A DNA stretch of 64,000 nucleotides. Source: Limnospira fusiformis SAG 85.79. GTDB taxonomy: Bacteria; Cyanobacteriota; Cyanobacteriia; Cyanobacteriales; Microcoleaceae. The notes under the pieces are model-generated. The model was not told the origin of the DNA. It did not search any database and saw nothing but the letters and a program-made list of their open reading frames with translations. Below are positions 37,441 to 47,212 of this stretch, in pieces; positions within the stretch are counted from its first letter, which is position 1, and every line of letters starts with the position of its first letter. Made by a program: the position numbers and the translations under genes. The DNA is taken from assembly GCF_012516315.1 (NCBI RefSeq), contig NZ_CP051185.1, forward strand, positions 3,663,363-3,727,362, in the 5' to 3' direction.

Positions 37441-37797
37441 CTACCAAGCTGGGTTATAGATTTCGGCACTGTTGGCATCTAACCCAACCTGATCAGCCAG
37501 ACGATTAAACATTGATTTTTCCCGTTTCCAGGCTGACCGTTGCTGCTTCAGGATTAATTCCCGAGAGCGATCGGCTACCGACAGCGGAGTTTGAGAAGGT
37601 GTAGCCACTGCTTCGGGGTTATTGCAATATTTCACCCCACGATAAGTCAGGTTATGGCTAGGTTGCAGAACAGGTGCTTTTTTCAAGTTACGGAAGCGCC
37701 AGTCTTGACCACGATACTTGCCACCTACTTGACCAACGGTGGTTTCAACGGATTCGGTATTTTGGCTGTAGCTAACGCCGCGATATGTAAGTCCCAT
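37441..37797 (-). CDS. DUF4278 domain protein
   Basis: 118 residues. Two copies of the short LTYRGV.Y motif occur (MGLTYRGVSYSQN at the start and NLTYRGVKYCNN near residue 50), the hallmark of DUF4278, a small cyanobacterial family of unknown function. The rest is basic and helical. It is monocistronic, with a strong terminator downstream. Confidence 0.85.
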   Translation of the reverse strand: MGLTYRGVSYSQNTESVETTVGQVGGKYRGQDWRFRNLKKAPVLQPSHNLTYRGVKYCNNPEAVATPSQTPLSVADRSRELILKQQRSAWKREKSMFNRLADQVGLDANSAEIYNPAW

Positions 37798-38022
37798 GAT
37801 TTTCGCCTCTCTTGTTCAAATTGGTTAACTTTAGTGAGGCGCGTTCCTTCGGGATTACTCCCTACTTCCGTCTCCCCTCCTCTGAACATTAGGGCTAGAA
37901 AACCCTTAGAGCGAAAAGAGATGAACGATTTGTTTTTGTTTCTGTATCTATTGTTACCGTTTACCAAATAAATGTCAAGGGTCTATGGGATTTCTTTAGA
38001 AAATTTTAACAATTTTGCTAAA

Positions 38023-38060
38023 TACCCCAAAAGGGGTAGAGACAAGGCTGGCCTTGTCTC
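38023..38060 (-). terminator. Double hairpin after the 40-residue membrane protein gene
   Basis: Two adjacent perfect inverted repeats: GAGACAAGGC/GCCTTGTCTC (38039-38060) and TACCCC-AAAA-GGGGTA (38023-38038). They lie 26 bp beyond the stop on the minus strand. Probable terminator or RNA-stabilising structure. Confidence 0.65.
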
Positions 38061-38086
38061 GGAGGGGTTTGAGAGGTGGTGGGTTC

Positions 38087-38209
38087 CTAATGAGCGGAAC
38101 CGTTACCATGATAGTCGTCGCTGTCGTAGAAGCCGTTTTGTGTCCCGAAGAATATGCAGGCGATGCTAAATACCACGGTTAACCCGACTAAAATTAACTT
38201 GATATCCAT
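38087..38209 (-). CDS. 40-residue single-helix membrane protein, possibly NdhP
   Basis: From the ATG at 38209 the product is MDIKLILVGLTVVF followed by a second half of the helix and a polar end GFYDSDDYHGNGSAH. GGGAGGG lies about 13 nt upstream, which favours this start over ATGs further upstream. One membrane helix (residues 4-24) and a short acidic/His tail fit a small thylakoid complex subunit. I think it resembles NdhP of the NDH-1 complex, but this is from memory and uncertain. It is divergent from the UPF0182 gene. Confidence 0.6.
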   Translation of the reverse strand: MDIKLILVGLTVVFSIACIFFGTQNGFYDSDDYHGNGSAH

Positions 38210-38295
38210 ATTTGGGGTATCCCTCCCGATAAATTGACTAACCATTGGGATTGTAAACGCTTCTGAGTGAGAGCGTCCATACATTAGGGCCAATT

Positions 38296-41200
38296 ATGGC
38301 TGGGGCCGAAACTTCTACCCATGGTCAATACCATCAAAAGCGATCGCCTGACACGCGATCGACTCCAGACGCTAAAATGGTCAAAGGGCGTAAATCTAAC
38401 CTACTCAATGCCATGATATCCAAAAACTGGGTCCTAAAAGCGCTTCTGTTTCTGTTCGGCGCATGGTTGATATTTGATATGATCACCTGGGTGATCGCCG
38501 AATACCTATGGTTTGATGAAGTTGGCTATTTATCCGTATTCAGGCGACGACTGCTAACCCAAGTAGGATTATGGGTCCTAGGGGTGGGTTTGAGTGCAGC
38601 CTTTCTGTTCTTCAATTTGGCTATTGCTGACAAATTTCGCTATCAATCCGCCATTAAATCTTACCACCGATTTGAGGATGCCCTATTTTCACCGCCTCCC
38701 CCTAGCCGACCCCCAGCCTTAAATTTGCCATGGCTATCTTTTCTGGTAATTGGGCCAACTATGTTCATGGTGGTGATGACACTCCACTATGGCTATGAGT
38801 TTATTACAGATTTCAACATCAGCCTAGAGCAGGATTTGGTTGTTCCCTTGCTACCCCGTCGGTTTGATTTTGCCGTCATTTGGGAAATGATGACTCAGCA
38901 ACCTATCCAATGGTGGCAAATTGCCATTAGTGTGGTTATGACTATGGTAGTTATCATTAAACCACAGCTTTCTCTAAGTGCGATCGCTGTATTTTTTAGC
39001 CTCGGTTTTGGTTGGGTTCTCTCTAGTCACTGGATTAATGTACTGGGATTTTTCTACCCCACCGATTTTCAGATTACAGAAGGTCTCTTTAACAAAGATA
39101 TTAGTTTTTATATTTTTATCATCTCCGCCATTGACTTGGTAGAATTTTGGCTATTCGGTTTATTTCTCTTGGCTTTAATTTCCTGCTCCCTGATTTATCT
39201 ACTTTCCGGTGATAGCTTTAATCAAGGCAAATTTCCCGGATTTTCTCGTTTTCAGCAGCGCCACTTACATGGGTTGGCTGGTGTGTTCATGCTATGTATG
39301 GCTCTGCGATATTGGTTAAATCGATATGAGTTATTATATTCCGAGCGAGGGGTCGTATTTGGGGCTGGCTATACTGATGCCAATGTGGCTGAACCCGCCT
39401 ATTACTTGATGTTTTTCATTAGTATATTATTCGCGCTGTTCTTGTTCTGGCAGGCTTTCTTTTCCGTAGAAGTAATTAAACCTTATGTCGAGTTTTGCTT
39501 AAAAAAAATGGGTTTGCGTCGTCCGCGATCGCAACCAAAACGCTATGCCAAATTATTCGCGGATAGCTATTCTTTGAGGGCGATTTTATCTGTATATATT
39601 TTGATGGGATTTTCGGCTAATGTGGCGTTGCCAGAAATGGTGCAAAGGGTCATAGTCCAGCCTAACGAATTAGAGCGAGAATTGCCATATATTGAACGCA
39701 ATATTCAATTTACCCAACAGGGTTTTCATCTTGATAATATTGATATTCAAACCTTTGACCCAGACGCTCAACTAACCCTCGCTGACCTAGAAAGCAATTC
39801 TCTCACCATTGATAATATTCGGCTGTGGGACCAGCGACCCCTATTACAAACTAATCGTCAACTCCAGCAAATTCGACCTTATTATGAATTTCTTGATGCT
39901 GCTATTGACCGCTATACTTTGCTGAAACCAGAAGAGGAACAAACACCAGATAATCGTACTCAAAAACAACAGGTGATTATTGCAGGACGGGAATTAGACT
40001 ATCAGTTAGTTCCCGAAAAAGCGCAAACTTGGATTAATGAACACCTTGTCTATACCCACGGTTATGGATTTACCCTATCTCCAGTTAACAAAGTAGCGGA
40101 AGGAGGACTACCTAAATATTTTATCAAAAATATCGGCCCTGCGCCTCGGTTTAACCCAGATACTACCCTAGAAGTCGATCCTCGCGTTGAAGATAGTATC
40201 CCTATCGGAAAGCCTCGCATTTATTACGGTCAACTCACTAATACCAATGTGATGACTGGTACTAGAGTTTTGGAATTTGACTTTCCCTCCGGTGATGAAA
40301 ATGTCTATAATACCTATAGCGGTGATGGGGGTATTCCGATTAATTCCCTATGGCGGCGGTTACTTTTTGCTAAGTATTTAAAAAACTGGCAAATGATTTT
40401 TACCCGGAATTTTTTGCCGGAAACTAAAGTGCTATTTCGTCGTCAAATTCAACAGCGAGTTAAAGCGATCGCTCCCTTTTTACGGTATGATAAAAATCCC
40501 TATTTGGTAGCCGCAGATAGCAGTTTAGGGCAAGATGTGGTTCCCGAAAATGCACAGGAGGGTAAATATCTCTATTGGATTTTAGATGCTTACACCACCA
40601 GCAGTCGCTACCCCTATTCTGACCCGGAAGATGGCGAATTTAACTATATTCGCAACTCAGTTAAAGTCGTAATTGATGCCTATAATGGCTCCATTAAATT
40701 CTACTATCTCAGTGAACCCAGAGACCCGCTTTTAATCACTTTACGCAATATTTTCCCCGATTTATTTGAACCTATCGAAAATATGCCCAAATCTTTGTAT
40801 GAGCATATTCGATACCCCCAAGATTTATTTACAGTCCAATCAGAACGCCTATTAACTTACCACATGCAGGATGCTAGGGTGTTCTATAACCGGGAAGATG
40901 TCTGGCGCATTCCCACCGAAATTTATGGCGGTCAAACTCAACGGGTCGCGCCTTATTATTTGATTATGAAACTACCCACCGAAGCCATGGCGGAGTTTAT
41001 TCTATTGCAGCCATTTACTCCCGCCAGTCGCCTCAATTTAATTGCTTGGTTAGCGGCGCGATCGGACTCCCCCCAATATGGTAAACTATTATTATATCAG
41101 TTTCCTAAGCAGCGATTAGTATTTGGACCCGAACAGGTGGAGGCACTAATCAACCAAGAACCCCGAATATCTGAGCAAATCTCACTGTGGAATCGTCAAG

Positions 41201-41424
41201 GTTCACGGGTACTTCAGGGTAATTTATTAGTAATTCCCATTGAACAGTCTTTGTTGTATGTAGAACCAATTTATCTCGAGGCGACTGATAACAGTTTACC
41301 TACTCTAGTCAGGGTTATTGTGGCTTATGAAAACCGCATTGTCATGCGTCCTACTTTAGATGAATCTCTGCAAGCTGTCTTTGATGCTGACCCCATCGAA
41401 CCCGCCATTATAGTTCCCAATTAA
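38296..41424 (+). CDS. UPF0182 family membrane protein
   Basis: 1042 residues. The N-terminal third has about seven membrane helices, beginning with the family block AEYLWFDEVGYLSVFRRRLLTQ, and the rest is a large soluble, probably extracytoplasmic domain with PYLERNIQFTQQGFHLDNI-like, LWDQRPLLQT, YTHGYGFTLSPVN and YYGQLT blocks. UPF0182 proteins occur in cyanobacteria and actinobacteria; their function is unknown. The N-terminal ~45 residues before the first helix are not conserved, and ATG 38377 is an alternative start. It ends 1 bp before the tandem repeat array. Confidence 0.9.
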   Translation: MAGAETSTHGQYHQKRSPDTRSTPDAKMVKGRKSNLLNAMISKNWVLKALLFLFGAWLIFDMITWVIAEYLWFDEVGYLSVFRRRLLTQVGLWVLGVGLSAAFLFFNLAIADKFRYQSAIKSYHRFEDALFSPPPPSRPPALNLPWLSFLVIGPTMFMVVMTLHYGYEFITDFNISLEQDLVVPLLPRRFDFAVIWEMMTQQPIQWWQIAISVVMTMVVIIKPQLSLSAIAVFFSLGFGWVLSSHWINVLGFFYPTDFQITEGLFNKDISFYIFIISAIDLVEFWLFGLFLLALISCSLIYLLSGDSFNQGKFPGFSRFQQRHLHGLAGVFMLCMALRYWLNRYELLYSERGVVFGAGYTDANVAEPAYYLMFFISILFALFLFWQAFFSVEVIKPYVEFCLKKMGLRRPRSQPKRYAKLFADSYSLRAILSVYILMGFSANVALPEMVQRVIVQPNELERELPYIERNIQFTQQGFHLDNIDIQTFDPDAQLTLADLESNSLTIDNIRLWDQRPLLQTNRQLQQIRPYYEFLDAAIDRYTLLKPEEEQTPDNRTQKQQVIIAGRELDYQLVPEKAQTWINEHLVYTHGYGFTLSPVNKVAEGGLPKYFIKNIGPAPRFNPDTTLEVDPRVEDSIPIGKPRIYYGQLTNTNVMTGTRVLEFDFPSGDENVYNTYSGDGGIPINSLWRRLLFAKYLKNWQMIFTRNFLPETKVLFRRQIQQRVKAIAPFLRYDKNPYLVAADSSLGQDVVPENAQEGKYLYWILDAYTTSSRYPYSDPEDGEFNYIRNSVKVVIDAYNGSIKFYYLSEPRDPLLITLRNIFPDLFEPIENMPKSLYEHIRYPQDLFTVQSERLLTYHMQDARVFYNREDVWRIPTEIYGGQTQRVAPYYLIMKLPTEAMAEFILLQPFTPASRLNLIAWLAARSDSPQYGKLLLYQFPKQRLVFGPEQVEALINQEPRISEQISLWNRQGSRVLQGNLLVIPIEQSLLYVEPIYLEATDNSLPTLVRVIVAYENRIVMRPTLDESLQAVFDADPIEPAIIVPN

Positions 41425-44400
41425 CAATGAATAATTAACAATGAATAATTAACAATGAATACAGCTTCAGAAATCGTGCTATTACCCTCACCCTAAATCC
41501 CTCTCCCAGGGGGGAGAGGGACTTTGACAGCCTATGGCATGATTACTCAAAAGGCTGTAATGAATAATCAATTTCTAGGTGGGGAGGCGAGGTTGATAAT
41601 TAGCAGTTATTAATTATTAATTAATAATTAACAATTAATAATTAACAATGAATACAGCTTCAGAAATCGTGCTATTACCCTCACCCTAAATCCCTCTCCC
41701 AGGGGGGAGAGGGACTTTGACAGCCTATGGCATGATTACTCAAAAGGCTGTAATGAATCATCAATTTGTAGGTGGGGAGACGAGGTTGATAATTAGCAGT
41801 TAATAATTAATAATTAATAATTAATAATTAATAGTTAACAATGAATACAGCTTCAGAAATCGTGCTATTACCCTCACCCTAAATCCCTCTCCCAGGGGGG
41901 AGAGGGACTTTGACAGCCTATGGCATGATTACTCAAAAGGCTGTAATGAATCATCAATTTGTAGGTGGGGAGACGAGGTTGATAATTAGCAGTTAATAAT
42001 TAATAATTAACAATTAACAATTAATAATTAACAATGAATACAGCTTCAGAAATCGTGCTATTACCCTCACCCTAAATCCCTCTCCCAGGGGGGAGAGGGA
42101 CTTTGACAGCCTATGGCATGATTACTCAAAAGGCTGTAATGAATAATCAATTTCTAGGTGGGGATGCGAGGTTGATAATTAGCAGTTATTAATTAATAAT
42201 TAACAATTAACAATTAATAATTAACAATGAATACAGCTTCAGAAATCGTGCTATTACCCTCACCCTAAATCCCTCTCCCAGGGGGGAGAGGGACTTTGAC
42301 AGCCTATGGCATGATTACTCAAAAGGCTGTAATGAATAATCAATTTCTAGGTGGGGAGACGAGGTTGATAATTAGCAGTTATTAATTAATAATTAACAAT
42401 TAACAATGAATAATTAACAATGAATACAGCTTCAGAAATCGTGCTATTACCCTCACCCTAAATCCCTCTCCCAGGGGGGAGAGGGACTTTGACAGCCTAT
42501 GGCATGATTACTCAAAAGGCTGTAATGAATCATCAATTTCTAGGTGGGGAGACGAGGTTGATAATTAGCAGTTAATAATTAATAATTAGCAATGAATAAT
42601 TAACAATGAATAATTAACAATGAATACAGCTTCAGAAATCGTGCTATTACCCTCACCCTAAATCCCTCTCCCAGGGGGGAGAGGGACTTTGACAGCCTAT
42701 GGCATGATTACTCAAAAGGCTGTAATGAATCATCAATTTCTAGGTGGGGATGCGAGGTAGATAATTAGCAGTTATTAATTAATAATTAACAATTAACAAT
42801 GAATAATTAACAATGAATACAGCTTCAGAAATCGTGCTATTACCCTCACCCTAAATCCCTCTCCCAGGGGGGAGAGGGACTTTGACAGCCTATGGCATGA
42901 TTACTCAAAAGGCTGTAATGAATAATCAATTTCTAGGTGGGGATGCGAGGTAGATAATTAGCAGTTAATAATTAATAATTAACAATTAACAATTAATAAT
43001 TAACAATGAATACAGCTTCAGAAATCGTGCTATTACCCTCACCCTAAATCCCTCTCCCAGGGGGGAGAGGGACTTTGACAGCCTATGGCATGATTACTCA
43101 AAAGGCTGTAATGAATAATCAATTTCTAGGTGGGGATGCGAGGTAGATAATTAGCAGTTATTAATTAATAATTAGCAATGAATAATTAACAATGAATAAT
43201 TAACAATGAATACAGCTTCAGAAATCGTGCTATTACCCTCACCCTAAATCCCTCTCCCAGGGGGGAGAGGGACTTTGACAGCCTATGGCATGATTACTCA
43301 AAAGGCTGTAATGAATAATCAATTTCTAGGTGGGGAGACGAGGTTGATAATTAGCAGTTATTAATTAATAATTAACAATTAACAATTAATAATTAACAAT
43401 GAATACAGCTTCAGAAATCGTGCTATTACCCTCACCCTAAATCCCTCTCCCAGGGGGGAGAGGGACTTTGACAGCCTATGGCATGATTACTCAAAAGGCT
43501 GTAATGAATCATCAATTTCTAGGTGGGGATGCGAGGTTGATAATTAGCAGTTAATAATTAATAATTAACAATTAACAATGAATAATTAACAATGAATACA
43601 GCTTCAGAAATCGTGCTATTACCCTCACCCTAAATCCCTCTCCCAGGGGGGAGAGGGACTTTGACAGCCTATGGCATGATTACTCAAAAGGCTGTAATGA
43701 ATCATCAATTTCTAGGTGGGGATGCGAGGTTGATCATTAGCAGTTATTAATTAATAATTAACAATTAACAATTAATAATTAACAATGAATACAGCTTCAG
43801 AAATCGTGCTATTACCCTCACCCTAAATCCCTCTCCCAGGGGGGAGAGGGACTTTGACAGCCTATGGCATGATTACTCAAAAGGCTGTAATGAATAATCA
43901 ATTTCTAGGTGGGGATGCGAGGTTGATAATTAGCAGTTATTAATTAATAATTAACAATTAACAATTAATAATTAACAATGAATACAGCTTCAGAAATCGT
44001 GCTATTACCCTCACCCTAAATCCCTCTCCCAGGGGGGAGAGGGACTTTGACAGCCTATGGCATGATTACTCAAAAGGCTGTAATGAATAATCAATTTCTA
44101 GGTGGGGAGACGAGGTTGATAATTAGCAGTTATTAATTAATAATTAACAATTAACAATTAATAATTAACAATGAATACAGCTTCAGAAATCGTGCTATTA
44201 CCCTCACCCTAAATCCCTCTCCCAGGGGGGAGAGGGACTTTGACAGCCTATGGCATGATTACTCAAAAGGCTGTAATGAATAATCAATTTCTAGGTGGGG
44301 AGACGAGGTTGATAATTAGCAGTTATTAATTAATAATTAACAATTAACAATTAATAATTAACAATGAATACAGCTTCAGAAATCGTGCTATTACCCTCAC

Positions 44401-45300
44401 CCTAAATCCCTCTCCCAGGGGGGAGAGGGACTTTGACAGCCTATGGCATGATTACTCAAAAGGCTGTAATGAATAATCAATTTCTAGGTGGGGAGACGAG
44501 GTTGATAATTAGCAGTTATTAATTAATAATTAACAATTAACAATTAATAATTAACAATGAATACAGCTTCAGAAATCGTGCTATTACCCTCACCCTAAAT
44601 CCCTCTCCCAGGGGGGAGAGGGACTTTGACAGCCTATGGCATGATTACTCAAAAGGCTGTAATGAATAATCAATTTCTAGGTGGGGATGCGAGGTAGATA
44701 ATTAGCAGTTATTAATTAATAATTAACAATTAACAATTAATAATTAACAATGAATACAGCTTCAGAAATCGTGCTATTACCCTCACCCTAAATCCCTCTC
44801 CCAGGGGGGAGAGGGACTTTGACAGCCTATGGCATGATTACTCAAAAGGCTGTAATGAATAATCAATTTCTAGGTGGGGATGCGAGGTAGATAATTAGCA
44901 GTTATTAATTAATAATTAACAATTAACAATTAATAATTAACAATGAATACAGCTTCAGAAATCGTGCTATTACCCTCACCCTAAATCCCTCTCCCAGGGG
45001 GGAGAGGGACTTTGACAGCCTATGGCATGATTACTCAAAAGGCTGTAATGAATAATCAATTTCTAGGTGGGGATGCGAGGTAGATAATTAGCAGTTATTA
45101 ATTAATAATTAACAATTAACAATTAATAATTAACAATGAATACAGCTTCAGAAATCGTGCTATTACCCTCACCCTAAATCCCTCTCCCAGGGGGGAGAGG
45201 GACTTTGACAGCCTATGGCATGATTACTCAAAAGGCTGTAATGAATAATCAATTTCTAGGTGGGGATGCGAGGTAGATAATTAGCAGTTATTAATTATTA
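41425..45300. repeat. Tandem array of twenty 193-bp units with two hairpins each
   Basis: The marker ACAGCTTCAG recurs 20 times from 41461 to 45142; 17 of the 19 spacings are exactly 193 bp and two are 200 bp. Each unit has hairpin A (CCCTCTCCC / GGGAGAGGG), hairpin B (ACAGCCT / AGGCTGT, loop about 19-20 nt) and an AT-rich linker built from 7-bp TTAAYAA steps; the two 200-bp units gain one such step. Units differ at a few linked sites (AATAATCAATTTCTAGG or AATCATCAATTTGTAGG; GATGCGAGGTAGA or GAGACGAGGTTGA). The last four units are almost identical. No gene is present. It fills the space between the UPF0182 gene and ndhN. Confidence 0.97.
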
Positions 45301-45393
45301 ATTATTAATTTCCGGGGCGAGGTTGATAATTAGCAGTTATTAATTATTAATTATTAATTATTAATTATTAATTATTAATTATTAATTATTAAT
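45286..45393. repeat. 7-bp AT microsatellite at the array end
   Basis: Runs of TTAATTA repeated many times, interrupted once by a partial copy of the 193-bp unit (GGGGCGAGGTTGATAATTAG near 45315). It appears to be an expansion of the linker of the array. Confidence 0.9.
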
Positions 45394-45397
45394 TTCC

Positions 45398-45425
45398 GGG
45401 GCGAGGTTATAGAAGAACCCGCCCC
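45398..45425. repeat. Short palindromic repeat upstream of ndhN
   Basis: GGGGCGAGGTT (45398-45408) pairs with AACCCGCCCC (45416-45425). Its arms match the palindrome inside the tnpB remnant at 19060-19125, so this is a dispersed repeat. It lies about 95 bp before the ndhN start and could affect its leader. Confidence 0.65.
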
Positions 45426-45519
45426 TAGAATTATCAATTGTCCTGCCGGAAGGTTGCCCGATCGCCTAAATCTGGTAAATTTAAGGTAACAGTTGAGCAA
45501 ACAGACGGTAATTGAACCT

Positions 45520-45996
45520 ATGGCACTGATTACAACCGGTGGGAAACTAATTCGAGATTTGGAGTCGGAAGGAGCTTTAGCGCTCTATGTTCCGTTGGAG
45601 GGAGGATTTGAGGGACGTTACCGCCGCCGTCTCAGGATAGCTGGTTATACTACCTATAGCCTATCAGCCAGGGGATTGGGTGACTTGGCGGCGTACTTGT
45701 TGGGGGTTCATGGTGTCCGACCGCCTCACCTAGGTAAAAAAAGCAGTGGTAATGATGCGGCGGTGGGAGATATTTATTATCTTCCTCCGGTGGTCAACTA
45801 TCAGTTAGAGAATCTGCCCCCTAACTCCAAGGGATTAGTATTATGGATCATAGAAGGGCATATTTTGTCAAGCCAAGAGGTCGATTTTCTCAGTCGCCTA
45901 CCGAGTATTGAACCTCGGGTTAAAATTGCCATAGAGATGGGAGGCGATCGCCAATTTAGCTGGAAACCTTTAAAAAATGCGATCGCCGTTGCCTAA
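45520..45996 (+). CDS. ndhN: NAD(P)H-quinone oxidoreductase subunit N
   Basis: 158 residues. NdhN is a stromal/cytoplasmic subunit of the cyanobacterial NDH-1 complex, which takes electrons from ferredoxin for cyclic flow and respiration. The start ALITTGGKLIRDLE and the block GYTTYSLSARGLGDLAAYL are diagnostic. I choose ATG 45520 because family members begin MALITTG; a TTG nine codons upstream is open but unsupported. It is followed 39 bp later by ldpA, a common cyanobacterial pairing. Confidence 0.95.
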   Translation: MALITTGGKLIRDLESEGALALYVPLEGGFEGRYRRRLRIAGYTTYSLSARGLGDLAAYLLGVHGVRPPHLGKKSSGNDAAVGDIYYLPPVVNYQLENLPPNSKGLVLWIIEGHILSSQEVDFLSRLPSIEPRVKIAIEMGGDRQFSWKPLKNAIAVA

Positions 45997-46035
45997 GCGC
46001 CAACCATTTCCCGCATCCATGTAAACATAGAAAAT

Positions 46036-47145
46036 GTGATCACTACTGATTCCCCTCTAACATCACTGAAAACAGGTCGCTGGTTCAAACTCATTTGTGG
46101 AGCCAGTTACCAGCACCTGCCATCAGTGCGCCATTTGGCCCTAGCTTATACCCTAGCGGGGGCGGACTGCATTGATGTGGCGGCGGACCCAGCCGTGATC
46201 AAGGCTACCCTGGAAGCGATCGCATTATGTGCTGATTTAGGAAATCAGGCTCGCCGCCGAGGTTTTGGCTATCGAGGGAGACCGTGGTTAATGGTCAGCC
46301 TCAACGACGGAGAAGATCCCCATTTTCGGAAAGCTGAATTTGAAGCCACAGCCTGTCCCAGCCATTGTCCCCGTCCCTGTGAAAGCATTTGTCCGGCGGG
46401 GGCGATCGCTTTTAGCGACCTACAAGCTGGGGTTATAGATGAACTATGCTATGGCTGTGGTCGGTGTATTCCCGTTTGTCCATCAAATTTGATCCGCGCT
46501 CGGTCCTATGTATTTACCCCAGAAGCCGTCGCGCCGCTGATATTTCAAACCGGAGTTGATGCCATCGAAATCCACACCCAAAGCGATCGCGAAGCCGACT
46601 TCCGTCGCCTGTGGAATCATATTCAGCCTTGGATACACCAACTCAAAGCGATCGCCATTAGCTGTCCCAACAGCCCCGACCTAATCGATTATTTGTGGAG
46701 TCTGCACCAGCTAATCACTCCCCTACCGTCAACAACCGCCTTAATTTGGCAAACCGACGGTAGACCCATGAGTGGCGACATAGGTAGTGGCACCACCAGA
46801 GCCAGCATTCAACTGAGCCAAAAGGTGTTATCCGCCCAACTACCAGGATATGTGCAACTAGCAGGAGGCACAAATGATTATACTGTAGCCAAGCTGCGAT
46901 CGCTAAAACTTCTCCCCGATGAGGGAACCGAGAAAAACTCCACTTCCCCAAAAGTCGCCGGAGTCGCCTATGGTAGCTATGCTCGCACCTTACTTTCCCC
47001 CATTTGGGAATCCCTAGAATCTCCTAATCAGGAATCTGACCCCCTAGAAATGTCAAAAATCACTCAATTAGAAACCCAAGCAGACCTACTATGGAAAGCC
47101 GTTAACCTAGCAAGTTCCCTAGTTGCCCAAATCAAAGGATTTTGA
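46036..47145 (+). CDS. ldpA: LdpA, iron-sulfur protein of circadian light input
   Basis: 369 residues. LdpA in Synechococcus is a redox-sensing Fe-S protein that adjusts the circadian period to light by modulating clock components. Two cysteine clusters are visible: [14 protein letters not shown] and [12 protein letters not shown] (residues about 110-155), the second a ferredoxin-type [4Fe-4S] motif. The LdpA C-terminal domain follows. The start is a GTG at 46036. It follows ndhN by 39 bp, and the next gene's start is 67 bp downstream, so the three are likely co-transcribed. Confidence 0.9.
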   Translation: MITTDSPLTSLKTGRWFKLICGASYQHLPSVRHLALAYTLAGADCIDVAADPAVIKATLEAIALCADLGNQARRRGFGYRGRPWLMVSLNDGEDPHFRKAEFEATACPSHCPRPCESICPAGAIAFSDLQAGVIDELCYGCGRCIPVCPSNLIRARSYVFTPEAVAPLIFQTGVDAIEIHTQSDREADFRRLWNHIQPWIHQLKAIAISCPNSPDLIDYLWSLHQLITPLPSTTALIWQTDGRPMSGDIGSGTTRASIQLSQKVLSAQLPGYVQLAGGTNDYTVAKLRSLKLLPDEGTEKNSTSPKVAGVAYGSYARTLLSPIWESLESPNQESDPLEMSKITQLETQADLLWKAVNLASSLVAQIKGF

Positions 47146-47212
47146 GGTTTCCTGCCTCCAAATCCCTCAACCAGTTCTCACCCTATTGATTGAACACTTC
47201 AACCTGAGAAGT

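Noticed and set aside
41455-45190. A 13-codon frame (MNTASEIVLLPSP) repeated in each 193-bp unit, which could look like a repeated peptide gene.
   Set aside because: It is very short, has no ribosome site, stops inside the palindrome and is a by-product of repeat identity.
41425-45300. Tandem array considered as a CRISPR.
   Set aside because: The whole 193-bp unit repeats; there are no unique spacers between short repeats and no cas genes nearby.
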